From positions 4,306,125 to 4,370,124 of the forward strand of contig NZ_CP026001.1 in the NCBI RefSeq assembly GCF_003086775.1: a DNA stretch of 64,000 bases, in the 5' to 3' direction. This document shows, piece by piece, positions 1 to 10,053 of the stretch. Positions within the stretch are counted from its first letter, which is position 1. Each line of letters starts with the position of its first letter. A program made the position numbers and the translations under genes. The DNA is from Stenotrophomonas sp. ZAC14D1_NAIMI4_1 (GTDB taxonomy: Bacteria; Pseudomonadota; Gammaproteobacteria; Xanthomonadales; Xanthomonadaceae). The notes beneath the pieces are model-generated. The model was not told the DNA's origin. It did not search any database and was given only the letters and a program-made list of their open reading frames with translations.

Positions 1-19
1 CAATTGTGGGTCAGAACCG

Positions 20-87
20 GTGCCGACCAACGGTCGGCACCCACCCGAGTCGGACTCAGTTCCGGTAGATCCACTCCATGCGTGGAT
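20..87. repeat. Two SMAG-type palindromes at left edge
   Basis: Two short palindromes sit in the non-coding first 410 bases. One is at 20-41 (GTGCCGACC arms). The other is at 65-87 and starts with GTAG followed by an ATCCAC / GTGGAT stem. Both match the SMAG (Stenotrophomonas GTAG) REP-like family that recurs through this window. I see no convincing gene in bases 1-410. Confidence 0.8.
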
Positions 88-410
88 GACGTTGCCTGCC
101 TCGCCCGGCGTGTCGTCGGCAACCCTTCAAGGGTGCATCGGGCCGTCGTTGATGACGTTGATCGCGTGCAATTGGGTGTCCGCCGACGAGCGGCACCCGG
201 GCCTCACACGTCACTGGCTGTCGGCGTTGCCACCTGATGTTTCGGGATTGGCCCGGTAGCATCGTCTTGGACAGATCAGGCCTATCCAACGGCCTCAATC
301 GAGTGGTTTTGCCTATTGGACGAACGCTCCGGCCGGGGCGAGGTTGGGCGCGCAGCGGAGCACCGCTGCCGGGGTTGAACGCCCGTTGATCCAGGCCCAG
401 GAATCCCGCC

Positions 411-650
411 ATGTCCCGATCCGCCCGCCGCAAAGACCCGGCGCCCTCCCCCATCACCCTCGATCATGAGGCCGACCTGCAGTGCATCGATGAGGCGCTG
501 GCGACGGTGGAGTCCATCGCCGATGCCTGGTTTGAACACCATCGCCTGAAGCCCTGCCCGCCCGGGTTCCTGCTCTCGCTGAACCGGCTGCGCGACTTCA
601 CCAGCTTCGCCAAGGCCTACGCGACCGCGCTGCGGCTCGTGCGGGAGTAG
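411..650 (+). CDS. Small hypothetical protein (79 aa)
   Basis: This is a short reading frame with normal high-GC codon use. It starts at ATG 411 shortly after a GGAA purine stretch. The product is charged and soluble, with a basic N-terminus (SRSARRKD), an acidic helix (residues about 20-40) and a basic C-terminal helix. There is no signal peptide or membrane segment, and I do not recognise the family. The stop codon TAG is the TAG of the GTAG that opens the SMAG palindrome at 647-669, so the repeat supplies the terminus. Confidence 0.6.
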   Translation: MSRSARRKDPAPSPITLDHEADLQCIDEALATVESIADAWFEHHRLKPCPPGFLLSLNRLRDFTSFAKAYATALRLVRE

Positions 651-669
651 ATCCACGCCATGCGTGGAT
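647..669 (+). repeat. SMAG palindrome overlapping a stop codon
   Basis: GTAG is followed by an ATCCACGC / GCGTGGAT stem. It directly overlaps the TAG stop of the upstream small gene. Confidence 0.8.
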
Positions 670-678
670 GGCTGCGAT

Positions 679-717
679 GGGGTCGGAGCCCTTTCCTGCG
701 GAAAGGGATCCGACCCC
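679..717. terminator. Long hairpin between convergent genes
   Basis: An imperfect hairpin has GGGGTCGGA arms at the outside and CCCTTTCC / GGAAAGGG arms inside. It lies between the convergent genes ending at 650 and 723. It has no T-run, so it could be a bidirectional transcript-end structure or simply another dispersed palindrome. Confidence 0.5.
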
Positions 718-722
718 GGCGC

Positions 723-1850
723 TCAGCTCAGGTGCTTGCGCCGCGCATGGATCCACGGCACGGCCAACGCGGCGATGGCACCGCCGGCAAAGCCCAGCGA
801 GGCGGCAACCGTAGCCGCCTCGATCGCACCGGGCAGCGCCAGCGCGGCAGCGACCAGCAGCAACGATGGCAGGCCGACGAAGGTGCCGAGGAAGAAGGTC
901 CAGCGCGGCGACCAGGTGTTGAGCTGCAGCAGGCTGACCGGCTGCCAGGCCTCCGAGGCGGTGTCTTCGGCGATCTTCGCCACCACCTTGCCCAGGTCGA
1001 CTTCCGGCACCAGCCGGCCCGGGCGGGCGGCGGCGATGGCCTCGGCCACGGCCTCCACCGGCGGGAAGCTGGCCGGCCACGCGCCCGGCGCGGCCACGCC
1101 ATAGGCGGTCAGCAGCGGCACGCTCAGCCACGGCGCCACCAGCGGGCGCACCTTGCGCCGGCCGTACACGCACCAGATCTGCGCCTGGCCGTGCGCGGTC
1201 ACGTTGTACAGGGCAAGCTCGCCCGGCGGCGGGTAGCCCAGCATGGTCACCCGTGCGGCCATGCTGTCCTGGTCCATCGCGCGCAGGAACCCGGGGCGGC
1301 TGCGCCCTTCCTGCATCCAGGCCAGGCCGAGCGCGCCGACCAGCCAGGCTTCGGCGACGTCCTTGCTGCCAGCAGTGGCGCGCTCATCCGCGGCCAGGTA
1401 CCAGGCCAGCGATTTCGGTTCGGCCACGTCGTCCACGCCCCAGCGGCTGTCGTCGCCCAGCACGTGGCGCACCGGCAGGCGTGCCGGCGCGGTCTCGCCG
1501 CGTTCGCCGGTGTGCAGGAACGGCAGTACGCCCTGCACGAAGCTGGGCAGATCAATCGCGCGCAGGCCATTGCCCTGCCATTCCGGCGGCAACAGGCCAG
1601 CCAACTGGCCCTCGGCGGCCAGGCGGTCCAGGCGGGACTTCTGTTCAACCAGCTTCTGCACCGCGCCCTTCAGCACGACGTTGTCCGGCAGGGCGATCTG
1701 CGGCAGGCGGTGGCGCGGCGGCGCCAGCTCCACGGTGTCCTCGCCGGTGCCTGCGTCATCCAGCAGGGCATCCTGCGGCGGCAGGCTCACCCCCTCGGGG
1801 GCGGCGTCACTGGCCGCTTCGGGCAGGCGTTGGGCGTGGTCGGTGTGCAT
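723..1850 (-). CDS. Hypothetical protein with C-terminal membrane hairpin (375 aa)
   Basis: The first about 300 residues are soluble and Pro/Ala-rich at the start. They are followed near residues 316-365 by two hydrophobic segments and a basic tail (HARRKH), so the protein is probably anchored in the inner membrane with a large cytoplasmic N-terminal part. No catalytic motif or named family was recognised. The start is ATG 1850. It is transcribed alone, facing the small gene that ends at 650. Confidence 0.7.
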   Translation of the reverse strand: MHTDHAQRLPEAASDAAPEGVSLPPQDALLDDAGTGEDTVELAPPRHRLPQIALPDNVVLKGAVQKLVEQKSRLDRLAAEGQLAGLLPPEWQGNGLRAIDLPSFVQGVLPFLHTGERGETAPARLPVRHVLGDDSRWGVDDVAEPKSLAWYLAADERATAGSKDVAEAWLVGALGLAWMQEGRSRPGFLRAMDQDSMAARVTMLGYPPPGELALYNVTAHGQAQIWCVYGRRKVRPLVAPWLSVPLLTAYGVAAPGAWPASFPPVEAVAEAIAAARPGRLVPEVDLGKVVAKIAEDTASEAWQPVSLLQLNTWSPRWTFFLGTFVGLPSLLLVAAALALPGAIEAATVAASLGFAGGAIAALAVPWIHARRKHLS

Positions 1851-1925
1851 GGGCGCTCCGGTAGGGGCAGCCGACGATCCTGTCGACTGACGTCCTTGCC
1901 GTTAGCGGCCATGGGGTGAGTTTCT

Positions 1926-1967
1926 GTAGCGGTCGAGCCCCTGCAGTCGAGCATGGCTCGACTCTAC
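1926..1967. repeat. SMAG palindrome pair
   Basis: GTAG at 1926 and CTAC at 1964-1967 bracket a GTCGAG / CTCGAC stem. This is a SMAG element between two minus-strand genes. Confidence 0.7.
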
Positions 1968-1977
1968 AGAACCGGGG

Positions 1978-2589
1978 TCAGCGCTGCGGCGCCCACTTCT
2001 TCAGGAAGGCCATGAACTTGCTGCGGTTGTAGCCCTTGCCTTCGTTCTTGGCTTTTTCCAGCTCGCCGGTGAACTGCGACTGCAGCAGGGTGCCATCGGA
2101 ATCGAGCACGAACAGGTGCGGGTAACCCTTCACCTGCGGGTACTGCGAGAGAAACGCCGCGTTCTCGTTCTCTTCGCTGTAGTTGACCTTCATCCAGACG
2201 TAGTTCGCATCGCGGAAGCGGCGGATTTCGGCATCGCCTTCCACGAACTGGTCCATCAGGTGGCACCAGGGGCACCACTCGCCGCCCACGTCCAGGATGA
2301 TGTGCTTGTTGCCGCGCTGGGCTTCGACCTTGGCCGTTTCCAGATCGGCGGCCGGGTCGCGGGCCGGGTCGAAGCTGGCATTGAGGCCGGCAATGGCGGC
2401 GATGTCGGCCGCCGCCGGGGTGTTGCCCGAGGCCACCGGCGCGCTGGGATCAGCGGCCGGTGGCTCGGTGGGACGGGTGTCGAGCGGCTGCGTCGGTTCG
2501 GCCGGTGCCGGCGGCGGTTGCTGGGAACAGGCGCCGATCAGCGCCGCACACACCACTGCCACCACTGCACTGCCGAACGTTGTACGCAT
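1978..2589 (-). CDS. Thioredoxin-like lipoprotein (203 aa)
   Basis: A lipoprotein signal is followed by the lipobox LIGAC (Cys21) and a Pro/Ala-rich linker to about residue 60. The C-terminal half is a thioredoxin fold with the redox motif WCPWC (Cys106/Cys109) and the cis-Pro stretch GYPHLFVL. Proteins of this build act as periplasmic thiol-disulfide reductases or isomerases anchored to a membrane. I chose ATG 2589 because GAGGG lies eight bases upstream; a GTG at 2595 is also possible. It follows the POT transporter by 16 bases, so the two are probably cotranscribed. The substrate is unknown. Confidence 0.85.
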   Translation of the reverse strand: MRTTFGSAVVAVVCAALIGACSQQPPPAPAEPTQPLDTRPTEPPAADPSAPVASGNTPAAADIAAIAGLNASFDPARDPAADLETAKVEAQRGNKHIILDVGGEWCPWCHLMDQFVEGDAEIRRFRDANYVWMKVNYSEENENAAFLSQYPQVKGYPHLFVLDSDGTLLQSQFTGELEKAKNEGKGYNRSKFMAFLKKWAPQR

Positions 2590-2605
2590 GCCCACTACCC
2601 TCTGT

Positions 2606-4105
<1,500 letters not shown>

Positions 4106-4285
4106 GCGGGTTTCCTGGTTCGGTGGATGGACGGCACATCCGATGTGCGCTGGAGCAACGCGCGAGGATCACCGACTTCTGGCGTTCACGTCAAATACAC
4201 GCCGTTTGAGGCAGGTCACGGCCTGCTCGCTGAACTTGCATCTGAAACGATCCAGCCCATCGCCGGCGGCCTTGCTGAATGGGGC

Positions 4286-5161
4286 TCAGGCCGGGTCGGC
4301 CGGCGGTGCCACCTGCAGGCTGGTGCGCACCTGGAACAGCTCGGGGAAGAAGGTCAGCTCCAAGGCCTGTCGCAAAAAGCCCACTCCGGAGGAGCCGCCA
4401 GTGCCGCGCTTGAAGCCGATCACCCGCATCACGGTACGCATGTGGCGGAAGCGCCACAGCTGGAAGGCGGTTTCCAGGTCCACCAGGTCCTCGCACAGCG
4501 AGTACTCGCGCCAGTAGCGATCGGTATCCTGGTAGATGCGGGCGAACACCGGCTGCAGGCTGTCGTCGGACACGTGCGGCTGGGTCCAGTCACGGTCGGT
4601 GTAGAGGTCGGGGATGGCGTGGCCGAAGCGCGCCAGGTACTTCAGGAATTCCTCGTACAGGCTCGGCGCTTCCAGCACGCTGCGCAGCTGCGCCTGGCCT
4701 TCCACGTCATGCTCGAACACCTGCAGCATCTGCGCGTTCTTGTTGCCCAGCAGGAACTCGATGTAGCGGTACTGCAGCGACTGGAAACCCGAGGACGGGC
4801 CCAGCACGTCGCGGAAGCCCATGTACTCGGACGGGGTCAGCGTTTCCAGCACCGACCACTGCTCGGTCAGCTGGCGCAGCACCTGCTTGCTGCGCGCCAG
4901 CACCTTGCGGCACTGCCAGACTTCATCGCGCTGCAGGAAGCCGATCGCCGCCCGCAGCTCGTGGCCCAGCAGCTTCAGCCACAGCTCCGAGGTCTGGTGC
5001 TGGATGATGAAGAGCATCTCGTCGTGGTGCGGCGGGTTGGACAGCGGCTGCTGCGCGGTCAGCAGCTGGTCCAGCCGCAGGTAGCCGCCGTAGGTCAGGC
5101 GCCCGTGCAGGTCGGTGTGGATGCCGGCTTCGAGATCGCGTTGGTTGTTGTCGACGGACAT
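4286..5161 (-). CDS. kynA: Tryptophan 2,3-dioxygenase
   Basis: Haem enzyme opening the indole ring of L-tryptophan to N-formylkynurenine, the first step of the kynurenine pathway. The 291-residue product has the family blocks [26 protein letters not shown] and [11 protein letters not shown], and the C-terminal block around [13 protein letters not shown] chose ATG 5161 (MSVDNN). The frame stays open upstream to 5242, but that extension looks unlike the family. It is monocistronic here, and no other kynurenine genes are adjacent. Confidence 0.95.
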   Translation of the reverse strand: MSVDNNQRDLEAGIHTDLHGRLTYGGYLRLDQLLTAQQPLSNPPHHDEMLFIIQHQTSELWLKLLGHELRAAIGFLQRDEVWQCRKVLARSKQVLRQLTEQWSVLETLTPSEYMGFRDVLGPSSGFQSLQYRYIEFLLGNKNAQMLQVFEHDVEGQAQLRSVLEAPSLYEEFLKYLARFGHAIPDLYTDRDWTQPHVSDDSLQPVFARIYQDTDRYWREYSLCEDLVDLETAFQLWRFRHMRTVMRVIGFKRGTGGSSGVGFLRQALELTFFPELFQVRTSLQVAPPADPA

Positions 5162-5499
5162 GGGCGGGACCAGATCAGGGGCGGCAAGGGTAGCGCGTTG
5201 CCCGCCGTGCGGGCAGCGGGCAAGGGGCAGCGTGCGGACCATACCGGGGCGTGCAGTCGGCCTGTGGAACCGCTGTTGCGCGTGGAACCTTTCGCGCCGT
5301 TGCGCCGGCAGTCAGCCAAAGGCGTATTCTGATGCTTTGCAGCAACGACTGAATACGTTGTTGTTATTGGCCCCCGAGCCGTCGCCAGGGGTACAAAGGG
5401 GAATCCCCGTGTTGCGCCGCAGGAAGGCTATTTCGTACGCGTTCCTTAACATGGCGATTCATATCATTTGTAACTTCTCTGTCGAAGGTGCAGTACGCA

Positions 5500-6582
5500 A
5501 TGACGGTTGCCGCTGAGTTCAAGATCGAATACCTGCAGTACCTGGACGCGGACGGCAAGCTCGTCCGTGACGACCTGCCCGCATCCCTGAAGGATCCGGC
5601 CGTCCTGGTGCCGCTGTTCAAGCAGATGCTGTACGTACGCACGTTCGACAGCAAATCCATCGCGCTGCAGCGCACCGGCAAGCTCGGCACCTATGCCGCC
5701 TGCCTGGGCCACGAAGCCGCACACGTCGGCATCGGCGCTGCGATGAAGGCCGGCGACGTGTTCGCGCCCAGCTACCGCGAATACGGTGCGATGTTCATGC
5801 GCGGCGTGCGCCCGTACGACGTGCTGATGTACTGGGGCGGCGACGAGCGCGGCAACGACTACACCGGCAACGCGGTGAAGGACTTCCCGTTCTGCGTGCC
5901 GATCTCCACCCAGTGCCTGCATGCTGCCGGCGCTGCGCTGAAGTTCAAGCTCAACAACGAAGCGCAGATCGCGGTGGCGGTGTGCGGCGATGGCGGCAGC
6001 TCGAAGACCGACTTCTATGCCGCGCTCAATTCGGCCGGTGCCTACAAGCTCCCGCTGATCCTGTGCATCGTCAACAACGGCTGGGCGATCTCGGTGCCGC
6101 GTTCGGCCCAGACCGGTGCCGAAACCCTGGCCCAGAAGGGCCTGGCCGGTGGCCTGCACTGCCTGCAGGTGGACGGCAATGACCTGATCGCCGTGCTGGC
6201 CGCAATGGAACAGGCGCGCGAACGCGGCCTGGCTGGCGACGGCGGTACCGTGCTGGAGCTGCTGACCTACCGCCTGTCCGACCACACCACCGCCGACGAC
6301 GCACGCCGTTACCGCGACGACGCCGAAGTGAAGGACGCCTGGACCCGTGAGCCTATGCTGCGCCTGCGCAAGTACCTCATCGCCCAGGGCGTGTGGAGCG
6401 AAGACGAAGAAAAGACCTGGGTCGAGCAGTGCGCGGCCAAGGTGGACGAGGAAGTGAACCAGTACCTCAATACCCCGGTGCAGCCGGTCGAGGCGATGTT
6501 CGACTACCTGTATGCCGATCCGCCGGCGGACCTGCTGGCCCAGCGCGCGGCCGCCATTGCCCTGGAGCAGCGCCATGGATGA
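5500..6582 (+). CDS. 2-oxoacid dehydrogenase E1 component, alpha subunit
   Basis: Thiamine-diphosphate-dependent decarboxylase alpha chain (360 aa) of a pyruvate or branched-chain 2-oxoacid dehydrogenase complex of the alpha2beta2 type. The ThDP/Mg motif starts with GDGGSSKTDF and ends with VNNGWAIS about 30 residues later, as in the family. ATG 5500 has GAAGG 11 bases upstream; an in-frame GTG at 5488 is less likely. It is the first gene of a four-gene unit (E1 alpha, E1 beta, SH3 protein, E2). The actual substrate (pyruvate or branched-chain keto acids) cannot be read from sequence alone. No E3 gene is present. Confidence 0.93.
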   Translation: MTVAAEFKIEYLQYLDADGKLVRDDLPASLKDPAVLVPLFKQMLYVRTFDSKSIALQRTGKLGTYAACLGHEAAHVGIGAAMKAGDVFAPSYREYGAMFMRGVRPYDVLMYWGGDERGNDYTGNAVKDFPFCVPISTQCLHAAGAALKFKLNNEAQIAVAVCGDGGSSKTDFYAALNSAGAYKLPLILCIVNNGWAISVPRSAQTGAETLAQKGLAGGLHCLQVDGNDLIAVLAAMEQARERGLAGDGGTVLELLTYRLSDHTTADDARRYRDDAEVKDAWTREPMLRLRKYLIAQGVWSEDEEKTWVEQCAAKVDEEVNQYLNTPVQPVEAMFDYLYADPPADLLAQRAAAIALEQRHG

Positions 6583-7642
6583 CATCAAGACGGGCGCATC
6601 CGCTTCCCAGGCCAATGCCGCCGACAGCGCCGCTGTCGCCGGTGGAGATATCGCAATGACCGCTACCCCCATCACCCTGATCGAAGCCATCACCCAGGCC
6701 CTGGCCTGGGAGCTGGAACACGACCCGTCGGTGCTGGTGCTGGGCGAGGACGTGGGCGTCAACGGCGGCGTGTTCCGTGCCACCGCCGGCCTGCAGCAGC
6801 GCTTTGGTTCGCAGCGCATCCTCGACACCCCGCTGGATGAAACCACCATTGCCGGCCTGACCGTCGGCCTGGCCGCGCAGGGCATGAAGCCGGTGGCCGA
6901 AGCCCAGTTCGACGGCTTCGTCTACCCGATGGTCGACCACATCATCTGCCACGCCGCGCGCCTGCGTACCCGTACCCGTGGCCGCCTGCACTGCCCGATG
7001 GTGCTGCGCGTGCCGTGGGGCGGTGGCATCCGCGCGCCGGAACACCACAGCGAAGCCAACGAATCGATCTTCACCAACGTGCCGGGCCTGCGCGTGGTGC
7101 TGCCGTCCAGCCCGCAGCGTGCCTACGGCCTGCTGCTGGCCGCCATGCGTGATCCCGACCCGGTGATCTACATGGAGCCCAAGCGCATCTACCGCCAGTA
7201 CAAGGAAGTGGTCGTCAACGACGGCGAAGCGCTGCCGCTGGACGTGTGCTTCGTGCTGCGCGACGGCACCGACGTGACCCTGGTGGCCTGGGGCGCACAG
7301 GTGAAGGAAGCGCTGGAAGCAGCCGACAAGCTGGCCGGCGAAGGCATCAGTGCCGAGGTCATCGACGTGGCCACGCTGCGTCCGCTGGACTTCGCCACCA
7401 TCGCCGAGTCGGTGGCCAAGACCGGCCGCTGCGTGGTCGTGCAGGAAGCCCCGAAGACCGCGGGTTTCGGTGCCGAAATCGCCGCGCGCCTGGCCGAGGA
7501 ATCCCTGTACGACCTGCTGGCCCCGGTCGAGCGCGTTACCGGCTACGACACCCACATTCCGCTGTTCCGCTTGGAAATGAAGTACCTGCCCAGCGTGGAC
7601 CGGATCGTGACCGCGGCCAAGCGCGCGGTGGCGGCAGGCTGA
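6575..7642 (+). CDS. 2-oxoacid dehydrogenase E1 component, beta subunit
   Basis: Beta chain of the ThDP-dependent E1 heterotetramer. It shows the family segments LGEDVGVNGGVFRAT, DTPLDETTIAGLTVGLA and a C-terminal transketolase-type domain (DVATLRPLD). ATG 6575 overlaps the E1-alpha stop by eight bases and has GGAG seven bases upstream. A second in-frame ATG at 6656 has GGTGGAG upstream and matches the usual family N-terminus (TPITLIEAI), so the first 27 Ala/Ser-rich residues may not be translated. The stop is one base before the next ATG. Confidence 0.92.
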   Translation: MDDIKTGASASQANAADSAAVAGGDIAMTATPITLIEAITQALAWELEHDPSVLVLGEDVGVNGGVFRATAGLQQRFGSQRILDTPLDETTIAGLTVGLAAQGMKPVAEAQFDGFVYPMVDHIICHAARLRTRTRGRLHCPMVLRVPWGGGIRAPEHHSEANESIFTNVPGLRVVLPSSPQRAYGLLLAAMRDPDPVIYMEPKRIYRQYKEVVVNDGEALPLDVCFVLRDGTDVTLVAWGAQVKEALEAADKLAGEGISAEVIDVATLRPLDFATIAESVAKTGRCVVVQEAPKTAGFGAEIAARLAEESLYDLLAPVERVTGYDTHIPLFRLEMKYLPSVDRIVTAAKRAVAAG

Positions 7643-7643
7643 C

Positions 7644-7997
7644 ATGCGGGCCCGCCTCCTTGGGGCTTACCGCAGCCAGTATTCCAACCCGCTCCGGTTC
7701 CGCACCGGCCAGATCGTCGAAGTCGGTGTACGTGACGAGGAATGGCCGGCGTTTGCCTGGGTACGCACCAACGATGGGCGCGCTGGATGGGCGCCCGTCG
7801 CTTGGCTGCAGCTGCTGGATGATGGTCGCGCCGAAGCCCTGCGCGATTACGACGCCCGCGAGCTGGATGTGGAAAACGGCGAGATGGTGAAGCTGCATCA
7901 CGAACATGGTGGGTGGTGGTGGTCCGAGCGCGCGAATGGCGCGACGGGCTGGCTGCCGGCCCGCGAACTGGAACTGCTGGAAGAGAACTGCACATGA
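7644..7997 (+). CDS. Tandem SH3-domain protein in the dehydrogenase operon (117 aa)
   Basis: The protein appears to be two SH3-type beta-barrels and nothing else. Residues about 1-60 end in RAGWAPVAWLQLL. Residues about 63-115 carry the eukaryote-like ALRDYDA start, the GGWWWSER segment and the GATGWLPARELELL end. There is no signal peptide, so it is cytoplasmic. It starts one base after E1 beta, and its stop overlaps the E2 ATG by four bases, so it should be made in step with the complex. A role as scaffold or recruiter of E1/E2 or another Pro-rich partner is inference; the Ala/Pro-rich linkers of E2 are obvious candidate ligands. Confidence 0.88.
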   Translation: MRARLLGAYRSQYSNPLRFRTGQIVEVGVRDEEWPAFAWVRTNDGRAGWAPVAWLQLLDDGRAEALRDYDARELDVENGEMVKLHHEHGGWWWSERANGATGWLPARELELLEENCT

Positions 7998-9373
7998 GCC
8001 AGACCAAGAATTTCAACCTGCCCGACCTGGGTGAAGGCCTGCCGGACGCGACCATCGTCGAGTGGTTCGTCAAGGAAGGCGACGTGATCAAGCTGGACGC
8101 GCCGCTGGTGTCGATGGAGACCGCCAAGGCCGTCGTGGAAGTGCCCTCGCCGGTGTCCGGCAAGGTGCTGAAGCTGTCCGGTGCCGCCGGCGACATCATC
8201 CCGACCGGCGCGGTGCTGGCCAGCTTCGAGATCGACCCGAACCTGCCGCAGCGTGCCGATGGCCAGGACACCGGCCACAGCCACGGGCACGCCCCGGCGG
8301 CCCCGGCCGCACCGAACCCGCCGCCGCTGCCGGCCGCCCCGGTGGCTGCCGCCGCTGAAGAAAAGGCCGAGCGTGATGACGCCGGCACCGTGGTCGGCGC
8401 GATGCAGAGCTCCAATGCCGTGCACACCGAACAGGCGCTGGCCGTCGGTGGCGTCAAGGCCGTGCCGGCCGTGCGTGCCACCGCGCGCAAGCTGGGCGTG
8501 GACCTGGCCCGCGTGCGTGCCACCGGCGCCGATGGCGCGGTGACCATGGCCGACGTCAAGCAGGCTGCGGCCGACGGCAGCGCCAAGCTGGGGGCTGCCC
8601 CGGCACCGGTGGCTGCCGCTGCGTATACCGCCCCGGCCCCGGCCCAGGTGGCTGCGCCGGTGCAGAGCGAAGCCCGCACCCCGCTGTCCGCCGCCGGCAA
8701 GCCGATGCGTACCCAGCCGCCGGGCGTGGTCGCCAAGGGCCAGCCGGAACCGCTGAAGGGCGTGCGCCGCAACATGGCGCGGGTGATGGCCGATGCGCAC
8801 AGCAAGGTCGTGCCGACCACGCTGAATGACGACGCCGACATCCACGCCTGGCTGCCGGGCAACGACGTCACCGCCCGCCTGGTGCGCGCGATCGTGGTTG
8901 CCGCGCAGAAGGTGCCGGCCATGAACGCCTGGTTCGACGGCGAAGCGCTGACCCGCACCCTGCACGCGCAGGTGGACATCGGCATCGCCGTGGACACCGA
9001 CGACGGCCTGTTCGTGCCGGCGCTGCGCAATGCCGACATGCTCGATGCCCGTGGCATCCGCGAAGGCGTCAACCGCCTGCGCGAACAGGTGGAAGCCCGT
9101 TCCATCGCGGCCTCCGAACTGAGCGGCTACACCATCTCGCTGTCCAACTTCGGCATGTTCGCCGGCCGCTACGCGACCCCGGTCGTGGTGCCGCCGTGCG
9201 TGGCCATCATCGGTGCCGGCCGTGCCCGCCACCAGATGACCCCGGTGATGGGCGGCGTGGAAGCACACAAGGTCATCCCGCTGTCGGTGACCTTCGACCA
9301 CCGCGCCGCCACCGGCGGTGAAGCGGCCCGCTTCCTGCGCGCGATGATGGATGATCTGGCGCTGGCCAGCTGA
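7994..9373 (+). CDS. 2-oxoacid dehydrogenase E2 (dihydrolipoamide acyltransferase)
   Basis: Core acyltransferase of the complex (459 aa). An N-terminal lipoyl domain has the lipoyl-lysine context METAKAVVEVP near residue 44. An Ala/Pro linker follows, then a peripheral-subunit-binding domain (VPAVRATARKLGVDL), a second Ala/Pro linker and the catalytic domain. At the active-site signature the sequence is DHRAATGGEAARF: the His and Gly are kept, but the Asp of the usual HxxxDG motif is Thr. ATG 7994 overlaps the SH3 gene stop. The operon ends at the terminator 9412-9441. Confidence 0.93.
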   Translation: MSQTKNFNLPDLGEGLPDATIVEWFVKEGDVIKLDAPLVSMETAKAVVEVPSPVSGKVLKLSGAAGDIIPTGAVLASFEIDPNLPQRADGQDTGHSHGHAPAAPAAPNPPPLPAAPVAAAAEEKAERDDAGTVVGAMQSSNAVHTEQALAVGGVKAVPAVRATARKLGVDLARVRATGADGAVTMADVKQAAADGSAKLGAAPAPVAAAAYTAPAPAQVAAPVQSEARTPLSAAGKPMRTQPPGVVAKGQPEPLKGVRRNMARVMADAHSKVVPTTLNDDADIHAWLPGNDVTARLVRAIVVAAQKVPAMNAWFDGEALTRTLHAQVDIGIAVDTDDGLFVPALRNADMLDARGIREGVNRLREQVEARSIAASELSGYTISLSNFGMFAGRYATPVVVPPCVAIIGAGRARHQMTPVMGGVEAHKVIPLSVTFDHRAATGGEAARFLRAMMDDLALAS

Positions 9374-9411
9374 TGGGTGGGTGCCAACCGCTGGTTGGCA
9401 CATGACCTGAG

Positions 9412-9441
9412 AAAACGCCGGGCATTGCCCGGCGTTTTTTT
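9412..9441 (+). terminator. Rho-independent terminator of the dehydrogenase operon
   Basis: A CGCCGGGC / GCCCGGCG stem has a short AT loop, an AAAA stretch before it and a run of seven T after it. It lies 39 bases past the E2 stop. The A-run on the other side means it can also serve the minus-strand VOC gene's neighbourhood. A small SMAG-like palindrome (9381-9401) lies between stop and terminator. Confidence 0.92.
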
Positions 9442-9459
9442 GTGGGCGCGGCGTGGCGA

Positions 9460-9846
9460 TCAATCGCGCGCGACCATGCCCTCGGCACGGCTGTACACGC
9501 GCAGGCGATGGCCATCGGGATCGACGCCAACGAAGGTGTGGCCGAATTCCAGGGTGACCGGCGCCTGGGTGATCTGCACGCCGAGTGCGCGCCAGGCGTC
9601 GTGCAGCTGCTGCACTTCTGCAGCGTTGGCCACCACCATCGCCAGCTCGGCCGCGCCGGCTTCTGCGGTGACCGCTGGCAGCACGCCATCACGCTGCCAC
9701 AGGCCCAGCGCCGCGCCATCGCCCAGCAGGAACAGGGCGAAGCCGGGCGACTGCTCCACCGGCGGCGTACCGAGGATGCTGCTGTAGAACGTGGCACTGG
9801 CCGCGACATCACGCACGTACTGCAGCAGGGTGCTGGGCTTGAACAT
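9460..9846 (-). CDS. VOC-superfamily (glyoxalase-like) protein (128 aa)
   Basis: One vicinal-oxygen-chelate module. The N-terminal strand region has VRDVAASATFYSSILG, and the C-terminal FGHTFVGVDPDGHRLRVY matches the usual VxDPDGH ending. Members are metal enzymes or antibiotic-binding proteins; no substrate can be assigned. ATG 9846 is preceded by AGGTTCCCC on the coding strand. It ends just beyond the dehydrogenase terminator. Confidence 0.85.
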   Translation of the reverse strand: MFKPSTLLQYVRDVAASATFYSSILGTPPVEQSPGFALFLLGDGAALGLWQRDGVLPAVTAEAGAAELAMVVANAAEVQQLHDAWRALGVQITQAPVTLEFGHTFVGVDPDGHRLRVYSRAEGMVARD

Positions 9847-9940
9847 GGGGAACCTCCGTTGTTGGGAGTGCCCATGGTGGTGCGGCCCTGCTGACAGATC
9901 CTGTCAGCAGCGTGGCGGCGCTGGCTTCTGTTTCTGCCTT

Positions 9941-10023
9941 GGTAGAGTCGACTGTCAGTCGACTGCTCTTGCCTCAGAAAGTCCCGCGCTGCGCGCGATA
10001 GTCGACTAGCAGTCGACTCTACC
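9941..10023. repeat. Inverted SMAG pair
   Basis: GTAGAGTCGACTG at the left and CAGTCGACTCTAC at the right face each other around a GC-rich centre. Together they make a dimeric SMAG element between two minus-strand genes. Confidence 0.85.
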
Positions 10024-10053
10024 CCCGCTTCTCTATCTCCCCCGGCCGACAAC

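Noticed and set aside
660..1919. Open frames opposite the membrane protein at 723-1850
   Set aside because: Composition is Arg/Gly/Ala/Gln-rich without domains, and they begin inside SMAG and hairpin sequence.
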